DNA of 60,887 nt from Treponema sp. (GCA_031266095.1 JAISBR010000194.1:1-60887); one strand, 5' to 3'. Shown: positions 32,522 through 42,245, counted from the stretch's first letter. Notes: generated by a model not told the origin, from the sequence alone. A program made the numbers and translations.

Positions 32522-33796
32522 TTAGCAGCGTTTTACCAGAACCGTTTTCTCATACTCATTTACCTTCTCCAGCCAATCGGCGCCCGCGGGAACCTCCGCG
32601 TCAAGGCAGAGCTTATCCCAGACGGCGGGGAAAGGGAATGTCTTGAACTCTTCCATCAAGGCGAGACGTTCGTGGTTTTTCCCGGCTTTTTCGGCGTCTG
32701 TCAGCAGCTTGGTCGGTTCCAAGAGGGCTTCCAACAAGCCCTTACGCAGGCTCCGTGTCCCAATAGTCCAGGCGGCAATACGGTTGATCGAAGCGTCAAA
32801 AAAATCCAAGGCGATATCAATACGGTTAAAGCATTTCTGCCGGACGATTTCCCGGCAGACATCCCGCAGTTCATCGGAAAAGACAGGTACATGATCCGAA
32901 TCCCAGCGGATTCCCCGGCTGAAATGGATAAGCAGGCCAGGCACAAAAAGCAGAGTCGAGGAAATTTTATCGGCGATGGTTTCGGTTGGGTGGAAATGAC
33001 CGGTATCAAGACAGAGCTTTATCTGTTTGGAAGCTGCGTAACCCAGATAAAACTCATGGGAGCCAGCCACATAGGCCTCACTTCCGATGCCAAAGAGCTT
33101 TGACTCTACCGCGTCGGTAATAGTTTTAGAGTCCAGTTTGACCTCAAGAATTTCGTCTAACGCGTCTTTAAGCCGCTGTCTTGGGGAGAGGCGGTCCGCA
33201 GGCAGGTCTTTAGAGCCGTCTATGACCCAGATATTGTTCACTGCGGGAGATCCCTGGTTTGCGCCGAAAGCGGCGGCGATCTTCCTTGAGGCGATGGTGT
33301 GGCGAATCCAGAAAGCCCGTATCCGGGGATCCGGACTGGCCAGGGTAAAGCCGGAATCGGCCATGGGATGGGAAAAGAAACTGGGGTTGAAGTCCAGTGG
33401 AATTTTCTTTTTCTTTGACCAGTCCATCCAGTTTTTAAAATGCTCCGGTTCAAGCGAGTCACGAGAAACCACTGCTTGGGGTTCGGCGTAGAGCATGTGG
33501 AGGCTGAACCGCTTTTTGCCGGGGATAAGGGAAAAAGCGAATTCGGCGTCCGTTCGCAGTTCGTCCCCATTCCTGGCCCGGCCCGGATAGTTACCGGTGG
33601 CGAGGATACCGCCGCCTGATAAACCATCCGCTCCCTCAAAACCGGTTACGTCATCGCCCTGCCAGCATTGTACTGAGATGGGAATATCCAAGGCTGTTTT
33701 GATTACTTTGTCGGTATTAACGCCAAAAGCGGCATAGGCGGCCTTCGCCAATACGTAGGCTTGTTCTATGGTTTCCCGGCTTTGATAAGATTTCAT
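32522..33796 (-). CDS. rhaA: L-rhamnose isomerase
   Basis: A 424-residue enzyme that converts L-rhamnose to L-rhamnulose in the cytoplasm. It follows E. coli RhaA from end to end in my recollection: CWQGDDVTGFE, ATGNYPGRARN, LDFNPSFFSHP, DAVESKLFGIGSEAY, LCLDTGHFHPTE (metal ligands) and DFFDASINRIAAW. AAGGAGAA precedes the ATG. It lies 55 bases after the aldolase gene at the 3' end of the importer operon. Related sugars such as L-mannose or L-lyxose could also be substrates. Confidence 0.95.
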   Translation of the reverse strand: MKSYQSRETIEQAYVLAKAAYAAFGVNTDKVIKTALDIPISVQCWQGDDVTGFEGADGLSGGGILATGNYPGRARNGDELRTDAEFAFSLIPGKKRFSLHMLYAEPQAVVSRDSLEPEHFKNWMDWSKKKKIPLDFNPSFFSHPMADSGFTLASPDPRIRAFWIRHTIASRKIAAAFGANQGSPAVNNIWVIDGSKDLPADRLSPRQRLKDALDEILEVKLDSKTITDAVESKLFGIGSEAYVAGSHEFYLGYAASKQIKLCLDTGHFHPTETIADKISSTLLFVPGLLIHFSRGIRWDSDHVPVFSDELRDVCREIVRQKCFNRIDIALDFFDASINRIAAWTIGTRSLRKGLLEALLEPTKLLTDAEKAGKNHERLALMEEFKTFPFPAVWDKLCLDAEVPAGADWLEKVNEYEKTVLVKRC

Positions 33797-33851
33797 ACGT
33801 TCTCCTTAATATTTGATAAGAAGACCTTAAAAACTTACAATTTCAAGGCCC

Positions 33852-34964
33852 TTATTGTACCGAAACAGATGAGCGGAAACGCTCCGCTTCCCAATTATTG
33901 ATAAAATCAATTTGGTCCTGTGTCATAAACCGCAGTCCGCCAAAGGATTCAGCGTAAACCGCTACCCTGATCGCGTCTCTGAAAAGCTCAAGCGCCAGGA
34001 CGGCGGTTTTTTCCGAAGGTCCTGTTCCAAAGATCCCCAGGCCCTGAACGGCAACGATCTTGGGCGCCCTGCCGGTTTTTTCCGTATGCTCCTTCCACGC
34101 TTCCCGAAGCGCGGCGTCCGTATTCGCGCGGGTAAACAGGGGATCGCTTCCGGCATAGACAATATGGTCAGGGCTGAACGCCGAGGAGACAGGCCTGAAG
34201 GAAGCGCGATCTTTGACTAAGGCGGTAATTTCATTATTACCCAAGAATATCGCGGCCCCTCCCGCAAGAGTTGAGAGCGTCCGGCCAATTTCAGCGGAAT
34301 TGCCCTTTTCGCTTATTTCATTTAAAAAATCAGGCGACCGTTTTATCCGCCCGCCGATTTTCCGCATAATTTCACCGTATATTTCTTTTATTCCGTCAGG
34401 GCTGTCCGCTCCAACAAAGACACCGTGGTTCTGCAAAAAAATGATCGCGGCGGGCCTGCCGTACCTCTCGCCGTGATCGGCCATCGCGTTTTTTACTGTT
34501 TTGGAAAGCACATAACCGGGATTAACAGAGGGTATCCAGACGGCGGCATCGCCGAAAATTTCCGCTTTGGCTTCTTCTCCCCGCCCCGAACAGGTGAGGC
34601 CGTTCACCACCGCCGGGTGGGTATGTACCACAAAAGCGAAGGGCAGAATATCGTGTAACAAGGTTTCCACGCTGGGCCTTTTCTGTTCCTCACCGGGTTT
34701 TCTCGCGGCCATCAGATCGGCGAGGACCGCGCTTTCCCGTTCCGCGTTGGATTGGGGATAGTTTTTTTTCCAAATCGCGGCCAGTGCTTTCCGGTCCATT
34801 TGGACGAAACCCTCAGATGTCGCTTCAGCCAAGGACATACCGGAGCCTTTGATATAAAGCGTTTCCTCATTCTTAAAGGAAGTGTTTCCCCCCCCGGCCA
34901 GGATGTAGTCGGGATTGGCGCCGTAATAACGGGATATTTCTACTAGTGCCGCTATACTCATCAT
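33852..34964 (-). CDS. Class II aldolase, probably for a ketose-1-phosphate
   Basis: A 370-residue class II aldolase/adducin-fold protein. LAGGGNTSFKN at the N terminus binds the phosphate, VVHTHPAVVNG gives two zinc histidines and FLQNHGVF a third. It is longer than E. coli RhaD (about 275) and resembles the aldolase half of bifunctional RhaE-type proteins, without the fused dehydrogenase. Placed between rhaS-like and rhaA genes, it probably cleaves rhamnulose-1-phosphate to DHAP and lactaldehyde. No good ribosome site precedes the start, and a hairpin lies upstream. Confidence 0.8.
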   Translation of the reverse strand: MMSIAALVEISRYYGANPDYILAGGGNTSFKNEETLYIKGSGMSLAEATSEGFVQMDRKALAAIWKKNYPQSNAERESAVLADLMAARKPGEEQKRPSVETLLHDILPFAFVVHTHPAVVNGLTCSGRGEEAKAEIFGDAAVWIPSVNPGYVLSKTVKNAMADHGERYGRPAAIIFLQNHGVFVGADSPDGIKEIYGEIMRKIGGRIKRSPDFLNEISEKGNSAEIGRTLSTLAGGAAIFLGNNEITALVKDRASFRPVSSAFSPDHIVYAGSDPLFTRANTDAALREAWKEHTEKTGRAPKIVAVQGLGIFGTGPSEKTAVLALELFRDAIRVAVYAESFGGLRFMTQDQIDFINNWEAERFRSSVSVQ

Positions 34965-35031
34965 TTAATCCATAATGAAACATTTCTTCACGCGTATCGG
35001 ATACCGGGGATTCATCGGGATTGGTATCCAT

Positions 35032-35052
35032 GTTCCCCTTTTCAAAGGGAAC
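35032..35052 (-). promoter_or_regulatory. Hairpin between the binding-protein and aldolase genes
   Basis: Six-bp arms GTTCCC and GGGAAC surround a nine-base loop, 33 bases after the binding-protein stop. Hairpins here commonly let the binding protein be made in excess by stabilising its mRNA or limiting read-through. Confidence 0.5.
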
Positions 35053-35084
35053 GGGGACATACCCCGCTCCCTAACACTCCTTTT

Positions 35085-36122
35085 TTAATACACGCTCTTC
35101 CAGTCGTTAATATTTGCCTTGTCAAATTTGAAGGGAGGGCCGAGGAGTACTTCGGTCCCGCCGTCGGGAGCCTGGACAATGGTATAATTGCCAAGCCGGC
35201 CTGCGGTAAAGCTGTCTCCCGCCTTGCCGGTGATTTTGTCGCTGGTAAGAGCGGTCGCAACATAAGAGCCAAGATACCCTACATCAATGGGATTCCACAG
35301 GTACATGTAGGGACAGACATCGTTGTCAATGTATTCGGCCATTTCGGAAGGCAGCCCCAGTCCGGTGAGGGCCACTCTGCCCTTGAGTCCCCTGTCGGTG
35401 AGAACTTTACCGGCGGCGGCGATACCAACGGTGGTGGGGGCAATGATGCACTTCAGGTTGGGGTATGAAAGCAGGAGACCCTCGGTTTCGGAAACCGATT
35501 TATCCCGAAGATCATCACCATAGGCGATTTTCACAAGGTTCAGATTGGCGTACTTGGGCTGCTTCAGCGTTTCCTGCATTACTGCGATCCAGGCGTTCTG
35601 GTTTGACGCCTGGCTTGTGGCGGAAAGGATCGCTATCTCACCTGACCCTCCTGCCATGTCATAAGCGGCTTCCACCAGTGTCTCGCCAATCCTTTGGGTA
35701 TCCGCCTGGTTCACATGGGTCAGCCGGCTGGCGGGATTAACCGACGAGTCAAGCGAGTAGATTTTAATGCCCTGATTTTTGGCTCTGGTCAGAACCGGCT
35801 GGAGGGCATCATAATCGTTCCCCACAATACAAATCGAGGCTACCCGCTGGGCGATAAGCTGCTCGATCATCTGGATCTGGGCTTCCGCGGTGGGAAGGTC
35901 CGGCGCCCGTAGGATAGCGGTTCCTCCCTGCTCTTTAATGCCGGTTTCAAAGCCGCCCATCTGCCGCTCTCCGTAAGGGTTGCCGGTACTCTTGAACACG
36001 ATGGCGTGGGTGTTGGCGCTTGTCCCGCCGCCGGCCCTTTGCCCGCTTCCGAATACCACGGCGGAACATAGTACCGCCAAAACCGTCGAAAGTACCATCA
36101 CTTTCGTTGCCAGTTTTTTCAT
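35085..36122 (-). CDS. CUT2 ABC sugar-binding protein, RhaS-like
   Basis: A 345-residue periplasmic binding protein of the ribose/rhamnose class. The signal peptide (MKKLATKVMVLSTVLAVLCS...VFGSG) is followed by HAIVFKSTGNPYGERQMGGF, and later GNDYDALQPVLTRAKNQGIKI and ILSATSQASNQNAWI. It delivers the sugar to the two permeases upstream in the operon. A canonical AGGAGG precedes the ATG. The neighbouring rhamnose isomerase makes L-rhamnose the best guess for the ligand. Confidence 0.88.
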   Translation of the reverse strand: MKKLATKVMVLSTVLAVLCSAVVFGSGQRAGGGTSANTHAIVFKSTGNPYGERQMGGFETGIKEQGGTAILRAPDLPTAEAQIQMIEQLIAQRVASICIVGNDYDALQPVLTRAKNQGIKIYSLDSSVNPASRLTHVNQADTQRIGETLVEAAYDMAGGSGEIAILSATSQASNQNAWIAVMQETLKQPKYANLNLVKIAYGDDLRDKSVSETEGLLLSYPNLKCIIAPTTVGIAAAGKVLTDRGLKGRVALTGLGLPSEMAEYIDNDVCPYMYLWNPIDVGYLGSYVATALTSDKITGKAGDSFTAGRLGNYTIVQAPDGGTEVLLGPPFKFDKANINDWKSVY

Positions 36123-36162
36123 AAGAATCCTCCTAAAATGAATTTACACATTAAATCCGTCT

Positions 36163-37158
36163 TTATGATTTGACGGATTTAATACTTCGTTTATTAACCC
36201 TCAGGTTGATGACCAGTACCGAAAGTACCAGCAGCGCTCCGAGGATGATCAATATTATCTGGGCCGAAATATTCTTGAGGCCCAGGCCGTAATTCAAAAA
36301 CCCGATAATAAAAACCGCTAAAAGAGGCCCGGCTATTTTACCGGATCCACCCGATGTGCTCACCCCGCCAAGTACTACCATGGCGATTACGTCGAGTTCG
36401 TAGCCCTGGGCTACATTCGGCCTGGTACTTCCCATCCGTGAGGTAAGAAAAATGGCGGTAACCGCCGACATAAAACCGGTCAACAGTGTTACCGTCAGGA
36501 GAATCCGGTCGGTTTTGACTCCGGAGTATTTGCACGCGAGCAGGTTGCTTCCCATACCGAATATCTTCCTGCCGAAAGAGGTCTTGTGAAGCAATAGGCC
36601 GAAACAGATCGCCGCCGCAATAAAGGCAATGAGAATAAACGGGAACGGTCCCACATAACCCCAGGCAAAAAAGGAAAACCAGCCGGGAAAACCGCCCGAC
36701 GCCCGGTCTTCAAGGATCACGTAGGCTATGCCCCGGTAAATCGTCATGGTAGACAGGGTGACAATCATGGCGGGCAGTTCCTTGAACTTAATCATCAAAA
36801 GACCGTTGAGCCCGCCGCAGACCGTACCGATAAGCAGCGCCGCCATCATTGCCAGAGGCATCGGCACTCCGGCGTTGAAGATAACCGCCATCATAACCGA
36901 TGTAAAAGCCACAATGGAAGCCACCGAAATATCGATATTGCCTAAAATGATCACCAGCATCATGGGAAGGACAATGAAGGCTTTATCCAGGAAATTCATG
37001 GGCGCGGTGAAAAAAGTATCAATATTAAGATAATAGGGAGAAAGAAAGCTGTTGACAATGTTAATCAGGATAAAGACCGCGAAGAGCAGCCATTCCCACT
37101 GAAAGAAAAATGACTTCCAGTTCCAGGGCTTGTCCGCAAGCATGGTTTTCTCACTCAT
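36163..37158 (-). CDS. CUT2 ABC sugar permease (first of two)
   Basis: A 331-residue permease with about nine helices. The family motif region reads MVVLGGVSTSGGSGKIAGPLLAVFIIGFLN, shown here only in part (GGVSTSGGSG). It pairs with the protein encoded at 37278-38267. The 119-base gap between the two permease genes holds a dispersed repeat but no promoter I can see. Confidence 0.9.
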   Translation of the reverse strand: MSEKTMLADKPWNWKSFFFQWEWLLFAVFILINIVNSFLSPYYLNIDTFFTAPMNFLDKAFIVLPMMLVIILGNIDISVASIVAFTSVMMAVIFNAGVPMPLAMMAALLIGTVCGGLNGLLMIKFKELPAMIVTLSTMTIYRGIAYVILEDRASGGFPGWFSFFAWGYVGPFPFILIAFIAAAICFGLLLHKTSFGRKIFGMGSNLLACKYSGVKTDRILLTVTLLTGFMSAVTAIFLTSRMGSTRPNVAQGYELDVIAMVVLGGVSTSGGSGKIAGPLLAVFIIGFLNYGLGLKNISAQIILIILGALLVLSVLVINLRVNKRSIKSVKS

Positions 37159-37268
37159 CGTTTACTCCTGAGAGTCTGCAGCGCTCCGTGCACTCCAGCC
37201 TTGAAAAAATAGTCAAATCCGACAGCCCCAGAAGCTTGTTGCACTTCGTGCATAAGACCTCCAAGCGC

Positions 37269-37283
37269 AACAGGCTCCTAGAT
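37269..37283 (-). repeat. Stop-codon-linked repeat, copy 1
   Basis: GCAACAGGCTCCTAG on the plus strand is the reverse complement of CTAGGAGCCTGTTGC, in which TAG is the stop codon of the permease gene at 37278. The same 15 bases sit at the stop of the PFOR gene (51456-51470). Confidence 0.75.
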
Positions 37284-38267
37284 TACCCGGCGGCGCAGTG
37301 CCATCCGGTCGTTGTTCCGCTTGATCAGCACATTGGTGATGATCGCCGCCAGGATCACTATGCCCTGAATGGCCTGCTGCCAGAAAGAAGAGACGTTTAT
37401 CAGGGGCAGGGCGTTGGCCAAAATCCCGAAGAGAATCACCCCCAGGAGCAGGCCGAGAATCCTGCCGCGTCCGCCTGAAACGCTTACCCCGCCCAATACG
37501 CAGGAAGCGATTACGTTCATTTCATAGCCGACGGCGGTATCCCCCTGGGCGGAGGCGAACTTGGCGACCCAGAGCACTCCCGCGAGTCCCGCCAGAGCGC
37601 CCATGAGCATATAGACCATCCAGACGATCCGCCGCCTCGGCAGGCCGATAACCTCGGCGGCCTCCGGGTTTGAGCCCACCGCGTAAATGCGCCTGCCGGT
37701 ACGGGTGTGGTTGATAAAGTAATAAAAGACAGTATAGATGATGATGGCAATAAATACGAGGTTGTTTATACCCAATATGCTCCCGGTGGCGATGTTTTTG
37801 AACGATACCGGCATCTGATGGGCGCTGACCCACTGTCCGCCCGATACCACATAGGTAAGCCCGCGGGTAACATTCATTAAACCGAGACTCGCGATGATCG
37901 GCAAAATCGAAAACCGGGCGATCAGGAGGCCGGTCAGGGATCCGACAAGGGCGCCCACTATGGTCCCTTCAAGGAGCAACAGAACCGGTGAAAGAGCCGC
38001 ATTGTCCCGTACCGAGAGCGCGGTGACCATACCTGAAAAGGCCATAATCGCCCCTATGGAAAGATCAATGCCGCCGGTGATGAGCACCATCATCATTCCC
38101 ACCGAAAGGATGCTCAAGACCGCCGTATTGGTCAGTAGATTGCGAATATTAAGCGGTGTAAGGAATTCTTTGTTACGGAACTCAATGAGTATACTGATGA
38201 TAATAATAAAAACAACGAGCCCCAGTTCCCGAAACCGCTCGGCCTGTCTTGTTTTCCCTTTTTCCAC
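37278..38267 (-). CDS. CUT2 ABC sugar permease (second of two)
   Basis: A 329-residue multi-helix permease with SVGMMMVLITGGIDLSIGAI and SCVLGGVSVSGGRGRILG, both typical of RbsC/RhaP proteins. It forms the membrane channel with the protein encoded at 36163. It lies nine bases after the ATPase gene. Its stop codon is inside the repeat at 37269. Confidence 0.9.
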   Translation of the reverse strand: MEKGKTRQAERFRELGLVVFIIIISILIEFRNKEFLTPLNIRNLLTNTAVLSILSVGMMMVLITGGIDLSIGAIMAFSGMVTALSVRDNAALSPVLLLLEGTIVGALVGSLTGLLIARFSILPIIASLGLMNVTRGLTYVVSGGQWVSAHQMPVSFKNIATGSILGINNLVFIAIIIYTVFYYFINHTRTGRRIYAVGSNPEAAEVIGLPRRRIVWMVYMLMGALAGLAGVLWVAKFASAQGDTAVGYEMNVIASCVLGGVSVSGGRGRILGLLLGVILFGILANALPLINVSSFWQQAIQGIVILAAIITNVLIKRNNDRMALRRRVI

Positions 38268-38276
38268 GGATGCCCC

Positions 38277-39770
38277 CTATTCCCGCTGCATGGCGGCCTG
38301 GAGTATTTTTTCCTGTGTCGCATCTTTGGTATCCATGGACGCCGTAACCCTGCCGTCCCGCATCACCACCACCCGGTCGCTCATGCCCAGCACTTCAGGC
38401 ATCTCCGAGGAAATCATAATAATACCGTAGCCCGCCTTAACCAGATCATTCATGATCGTATAAATCGCGGTCTTTGCCCCTACGTCAACACCTTTGGTCG
38501 GCTCATCCAAAATAATTACCTTCATGTCGGCGGTAAGCAGCTTAGCGACAATTACCTTCTGCTGATTGCCGCCGGAAAGGGTGGAGACTTTGTCATGAAC
38601 GCTAGACGCTTTGACATTGAGCTTCTCGGCGAAATCTCTCGCGGCGCTGTTTTCTTTACCCTGGTCAAGCCAGCCGTAACTGGTAAATTTATCAAGCACC
38701 GGCAGACTGATGTTTTTGGCAATTTCCCAGCGGAGTACGAGGCCCTGTTTCAGGCGGTCCTCGGGTAGATAGCCGATACCCTCCCCGATAGCCCTGGACG
38801 GGCCGGGGTGATCCAGGGTCCTGTCGTTTAGGGAGATGGTTCCGGAATCGTAGGAGTTGATTCCGTAAATAGCCTCACAGACCTCGGTACGGCCCGCCCC
38901 GACAAGGCCGGTCAGGGCGAGAATTTCCCCCTTGCGAAGGCTGAAGCTCACGTCCTTGAAATAGCCTGTTCTGGAAAGCCCTTCTACCCGAAAGATTTCC
39001 TCCGCCGGGGTAACATCCCGCCTGGGGAAAAACTGTACAATCTCCCGGCCCACCATGGCGGAGGTCAGGGTATTGTCATCCACATCGGTAATATCCCAGG
39101 TGTTGATGTACCTTCCATCCCGCAAGACTGTTACGCGATCAGCAAGACGGTACATATCCTCAAAACGGTGGGAGATGAAAATAATCGAGACGCCTTTTTG
39201 CTTGAGACCTTCGGTAATGCGGTAGAGATCTTCACTTTCCCGGTTGGAAAGAGGGGCGGTGGGTTCGTCCATGATGATGATCCGGGCGTTAGACGAAAGA
39301 GCCTTTGCGATCTCTACGATTTGCTGCTGGGCCACGGAGAGGCTTCCCATAAGAGCGCGGCTGTCGAAGTTAGCGTCAAGCTGTGCAAGCAGTTCCGCCG
39401 CTTTCCGGTTCATGGTACGCCAGTCCACCCGCTTGAAGGGGCCCCGCACCTGTTCATGACCCATAAAAATATTTTCCGCGACCGAAATATCCGGAAAGCA
39501 GGTAACATGCTGATAAATGGCGGCGATACCCAGGGCCTGAGCGTCCAAGGGACTTCTGATCTCCACGGGTTTATCGTCCAGCCGCATCTCGCCGGAGTCG
39601 GGCTTGAAAACGCCGGTAATGATCTTGATAAAGGTAGACTTACCGGCGCCGTTTTCACCCATCAGCGCGTGAATTTCGGCGGGCCGCAGTTCAAAATGAA
39701 CCCCCTCCAGGGCTTTAACCCCGGGAAACGTTTTGGAAACAGACGATAATTCAAGAATATTTTCCGCCAT
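38277..39770 (-). CDS. CUT2 ABC sugar importer ATPase, duplicated domains
   Basis: A 497-residue protein with two ATPase domains in tandem. The first has Walker A GENGAGKST, signature LSVAQQQIVEIAKAL and Walker B IIMDEPTAPL. The second has a weaker Walker A (GLVGAGRTEV), signature LSGGNQQKVIVAKLL and ILDEPTKGVDVG. A degenerate site in the second half is normal for RbsA/RhaT. ATG 39770 (MAENILELSSVSK) is preferred to an upstream codon lying inside the previous gene. Confidence 0.92.
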   Translation of the reverse strand: MAENILELSSVSKTFPGVKALEGVHFELRPAEIHALMGENGAGKSTFIKIITGVFKPDSGEMRLDDKPVEIRSPLDAQALGIAAIYQHVTCFPDISVAENIFMGHEQVRGPFKRVDWRTMNRKAAELLAQLDANFDSRALMGSLSVAQQQIVEIAKALSSNARIIIMDEPTAPLSNRESEDLYRITEGLKQKGVSIIFISHRFEDMYRLADRVTVLRDGRYINTWDITDVDDNTLTSAMVGREIVQFFPRRDVTPAEEIFRVEGLSRTGYFKDVSFSLRKGEILALTGLVGAGRTEVCEAIYGINSYDSGTISLNDRTLDHPGPSRAIGEGIGYLPEDRLKQGLVLRWEIAKNISLPVLDKFTSYGWLDQGKENSAARDFAEKLNVKASSVHDKVSTLSGGNQQKVIVAKLLTADMKVIILDEPTKGVDVGAKTAIYTIMNDLVKAGYGIIMISSEMPEVLGMSDRVVVMRDGRVTASMDTKDATQEKILQAAMQRE

Positions 39771-39777
39771 TTTGCCC

Positions 39778-41190
39778 CTAACAGATCTTCCTGCATTCGA
39801 CGCCCCAGAGCTGCGCCAATTTTTCAATCTTACCCGCGATATGCCCTAATCCTATTGCACAATGGTGCGCGGGTCCCGCCTTTGACCAGCGATCCACAAA
39901 TTCACGGGCCGAAAGGGAAAAGCGGTAACGGCTGTTGGTGTTTCCAATCTCCAATACCGGGCCGGGAACGGATTCCCCCTCGGCGCAAAGCAGGAAGGTA
40001 GAACCCTTAGGCCCTTGTACCACCGAGAGGAGAGTCACCGGACCATGTTTGACACTCATCTGGATGGAAAGGCCTTTACCCGGCTTTCCATGATAGACCG
40101 GAAGCGGCACCAGCTTTACCATACCCTCCGCAATCGCCGCGTGGGCCGGCCCGTCATGTCCCCAGAGAACCACGTCATCGATAAAATCCATGGCGTAAAA
40201 TTCCGAGAACGATCCCCCAACATCAAGACAATCCATGATCTTCATGGCAACCACAGCCTTGATTTCGCACTCACCGGCCACCGGAACATGATGAGCGGTC
40301 AGCAGGGTATTTCCCGCGATGACGGAACTGATAATGTTTTCGTGCTCATTACCGCCGTAACCCTCGTAATAATAGGCCATGGCCCCCAGATTTTTATCCG
40401 CCGCCAGAGCGTCAAGGGCGCAGGAAGTTTTTGCGGCCCGGTCAAGCTCGTATTCGTCACATTCGGCTGAAACTATAAATTCGGAATCAAACTGTTTCCG
40501 CTTCCGGGCTATATCTTCGGGACCGGCCTTGTCCCAATAAGCCTTGAGCAGATCCATTTCCAGCAGCTCAAAATGACTGCCGAATACCGAAGCCAGCCGG
40601 GTTATGTCGGTATAGACGTCCAGCATCCCGCAGTAGTAATGCCCCAGAACGCCTATTCTGACGTCACGCAGCACGGCGCAGACCCGTATCGCGTCACACC
40701 AGTCCCTGATTTTTTCCCAGGATTGTTCTTCTTCCAGCCAGCCGGTTACAATATCATATTTCAGGCCGGCGTTATTAAAGACATTTGCTATTTCCGGCAC
40801 CGCGCAGGCCTGGCAATGGGCAAGCCATTCACCGGTCATAACTCCCCGGTCTCCCAGGGCGTTAAATTTCGCGTAATCAATGGCGGGTACTGGCTGGAGG
40901 TTGAGAATCATCACCGGTACTCCCAGTCCCTGGGCTACCGGCAGAACCGTATGTGAAAGGGCGTAGGTTGAAATATACAAAAATACCGCTTCAACACGAT
41001 GTTCATGGAAGAGCTTCGATACATGGCGGGCCTTAACCGGATTATCGACCAGCCCCGCGTTAACAATATCCAATCCAAAACCGCGCAGTCTTCTGTCGAT
41101 CAAATCGATGTAGCTTTCCAGCCGCTGCCGCAAACCTTCGAACTGGGCCCAATAAGTATCGAGACCTATACCCATTAAACCAATATGCAT
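39778..41190 (-). CDS. AraA-family (L-arabinose/L-fucose) isomerase
   Basis: A 470-residue protein similar to L-arabinose isomerase. Likely metal and catalytic residues are in place: Glu in YYYEGYGGNE, Glu in VAGECEIKAV, His in LWGHDGPAH and His in AGPAHHCAIGLGH near the C terminus. The N-terminal fold (HIGLMGIGLDTYW; VFLYISTYALSH) also fits. It would interconvert an aldose and a ketose. It is the first gene of the importer operon, and rhamnose isomerase is the last, so two isomerases serve one transporter. The true substrate is open. Confidence 0.75.
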   Translation of the reverse strand: MHIGLMGIGLDTYWAQFEGLRQRLESYIDLIDRRLRGFGLDIVNAGLVDNPVKARHVSKLFHEHRVEAVFLYISTYALSHTVLPVAQGLGVPVMILNLQPVPAIDYAKFNALGDRGVMTGEWLAHCQACAVPEIANVFNNAGLKYDIVTGWLEEEQSWEKIRDWCDAIRVCAVLRDVRIGVLGHYYCGMLDVYTDITRLASVFGSHFELLEMDLLKAYWDKAGPEDIARKRKQFDSEFIVSAECDEYELDRAAKTSCALDALAADKNLGAMAYYYEGYGGNEHENIISSVIAGNTLLTAHHVPVAGECEIKAVVAMKIMDCLDVGGSFSEFYAMDFIDDVVLWGHDGPAHAAIAEGMVKLVPLPVYHGKPGKGLSIQMSVKHGPVTLLSVVQGPKGSTFLLCAEGESVPGPVLEIGNTNSRYRFSLSAREFVDRWSKAGPAHHCAIGLGHIAGKIEKLAQLWGVECRKIC

Positions 41191-41236
41191 AATTTATTTT
41201 ACCCTTCTTTTTCCCCGCCGCGAATGGACAATTCAA

Positions 41237-41265
41237 TTGAAAAGATGGAAAAAAAGCGGTACAAT
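41237..41265 (+). promoter_or_regulatory. Promoter of the AraC-type regulator, apparently leaderless
   Basis: TTGAAA and TACAAT are 17 bases apart, and eight bases separate the -10 box from ATG 41274. The palindrome TTCAATTGAA overlaps the -35 box and may be an operator for this or the divergent operon. Confidence 0.65.
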
Positions 41266-41273
41266 AACAGGCT

Positions 41274-42182
41274 ATGGCACAGAACGACGGCGGTACCTGG
41301 GACTCTTTCCTGCACTACCTGCCCTACAGTGAAGAAGACGAAAAACTGGGTATGCTCTGTACCACCGCGGGATCTACCAGCATACAGCCCGGTATCGTAT
41401 ATCCACCGCGGAAAAACGAACATCCCGCCCTGTTCAGAACGGTAGCGGAAGGCCGTGTTTTATCGGAATTCCAAATGGTATACATCACCCAGGGAGAAGG
41501 GATTTTTGTTTCAGACGATATAACGTATCAGGTAAAACCAGGCGCCCTTTTGCTGGTCCTGCCGGGTATTAAACACCGCTACCGGCCCTCCATTGAAACC
41601 GGCTGGCAGGAATACTGGGTCGGTTTTAAGGGGAGTTATTTCACCGGCCTCCTTGAGGAAGGACGTTTCTCTCCTCAACAGGTTTTCTTTGAGGCCGGCC
41701 TTCATGACTCCATTCTCTCAATTTTCAACCAGATCTTTGACGAGGTGAGAACTCAGCAGCCCCTGTACCAGATGAAAGCCTGCGCGTGCATACTCTCACT
41801 GATCGCGGAGGTGCTGACTAAGGAACGGCGTAAGGAACAGCCCAATTATTATCAGAAAATTGTGGAAAAGGCAAAATACCTGATGGAATTGAATATTTAC
41901 GGCGCTATTAATCTTTCCGGTATTTCCGAGCACCTGGGGATTAGCACCTCACGGTTCAATGAAATTTTCAAGACTTATACCTCTATGACTCCCTATCAAT
42001 ATTATATTCATATCAAGATACACAAGGCCGAGAATCTCCTGGAGCGGAAGGATATCTCGGTCAAGGAAGCGGCCTTCAAGATGGGATTCGACGATCAGTA
42101 TTATTTTTCCCGGCTTTTCAAGAATAAGACCGGAGTTTCCCCTTCGGACTGGAAGAGGTTCATAAGCATTAAACCCGAATAA
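41274..42182 (+). CDS. AraC-family transcription regulator
   Basis: A 302-residue regulator. Residues 45-115 resemble a cupin sugar-sensing domain (GIFVSDDITYQVKPGALLLV; PGIKHRYRP). The C terminus is a double helix-turn-helix: INLSGISEHLGISTSRFNEIF and VKEAAFKMGFDDQYYFSRLF, ending KTGVSPSDWKRF. It is divergent from the sugar-importer operon with 83 bases between, so it probably controls that operon in response to its sugar. The ATG lies at the likely transcription start. Confidence 0.88.
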   Translation: MAQNDGGTWDSFLHYLPYSEEDEKLGMLCTTAGSTSIQPGIVYPPRKNEHPALFRTVAEGRVLSEFQMVYITQGEGIFVSDDITYQVKPGALLLVLPGIKHRYRPSIETGWQEYWVGFKGSYFTGLLEEGRFSPQQVFFEAGLHDSILSIFNQIFDEVRTQQPLYQMKACACILSLIAEVLTKERRKEQPNYYQKIVEKAKYLMELNIYGAINLSGISEHLGISTSRFNEIFKTYTSMTPYQYYIHIKIHKAENLLERKDISVKEAAFKMGFDDQYYFSRLFKNKTGVSPSDWKRFISIKPE

Positions 42183-42245
42183 CAAATACCGGTGAAAGTC
42201 AGTGTTGTCAGTATGATGGGACCTATAATCCCCTGGGTTGATTTC

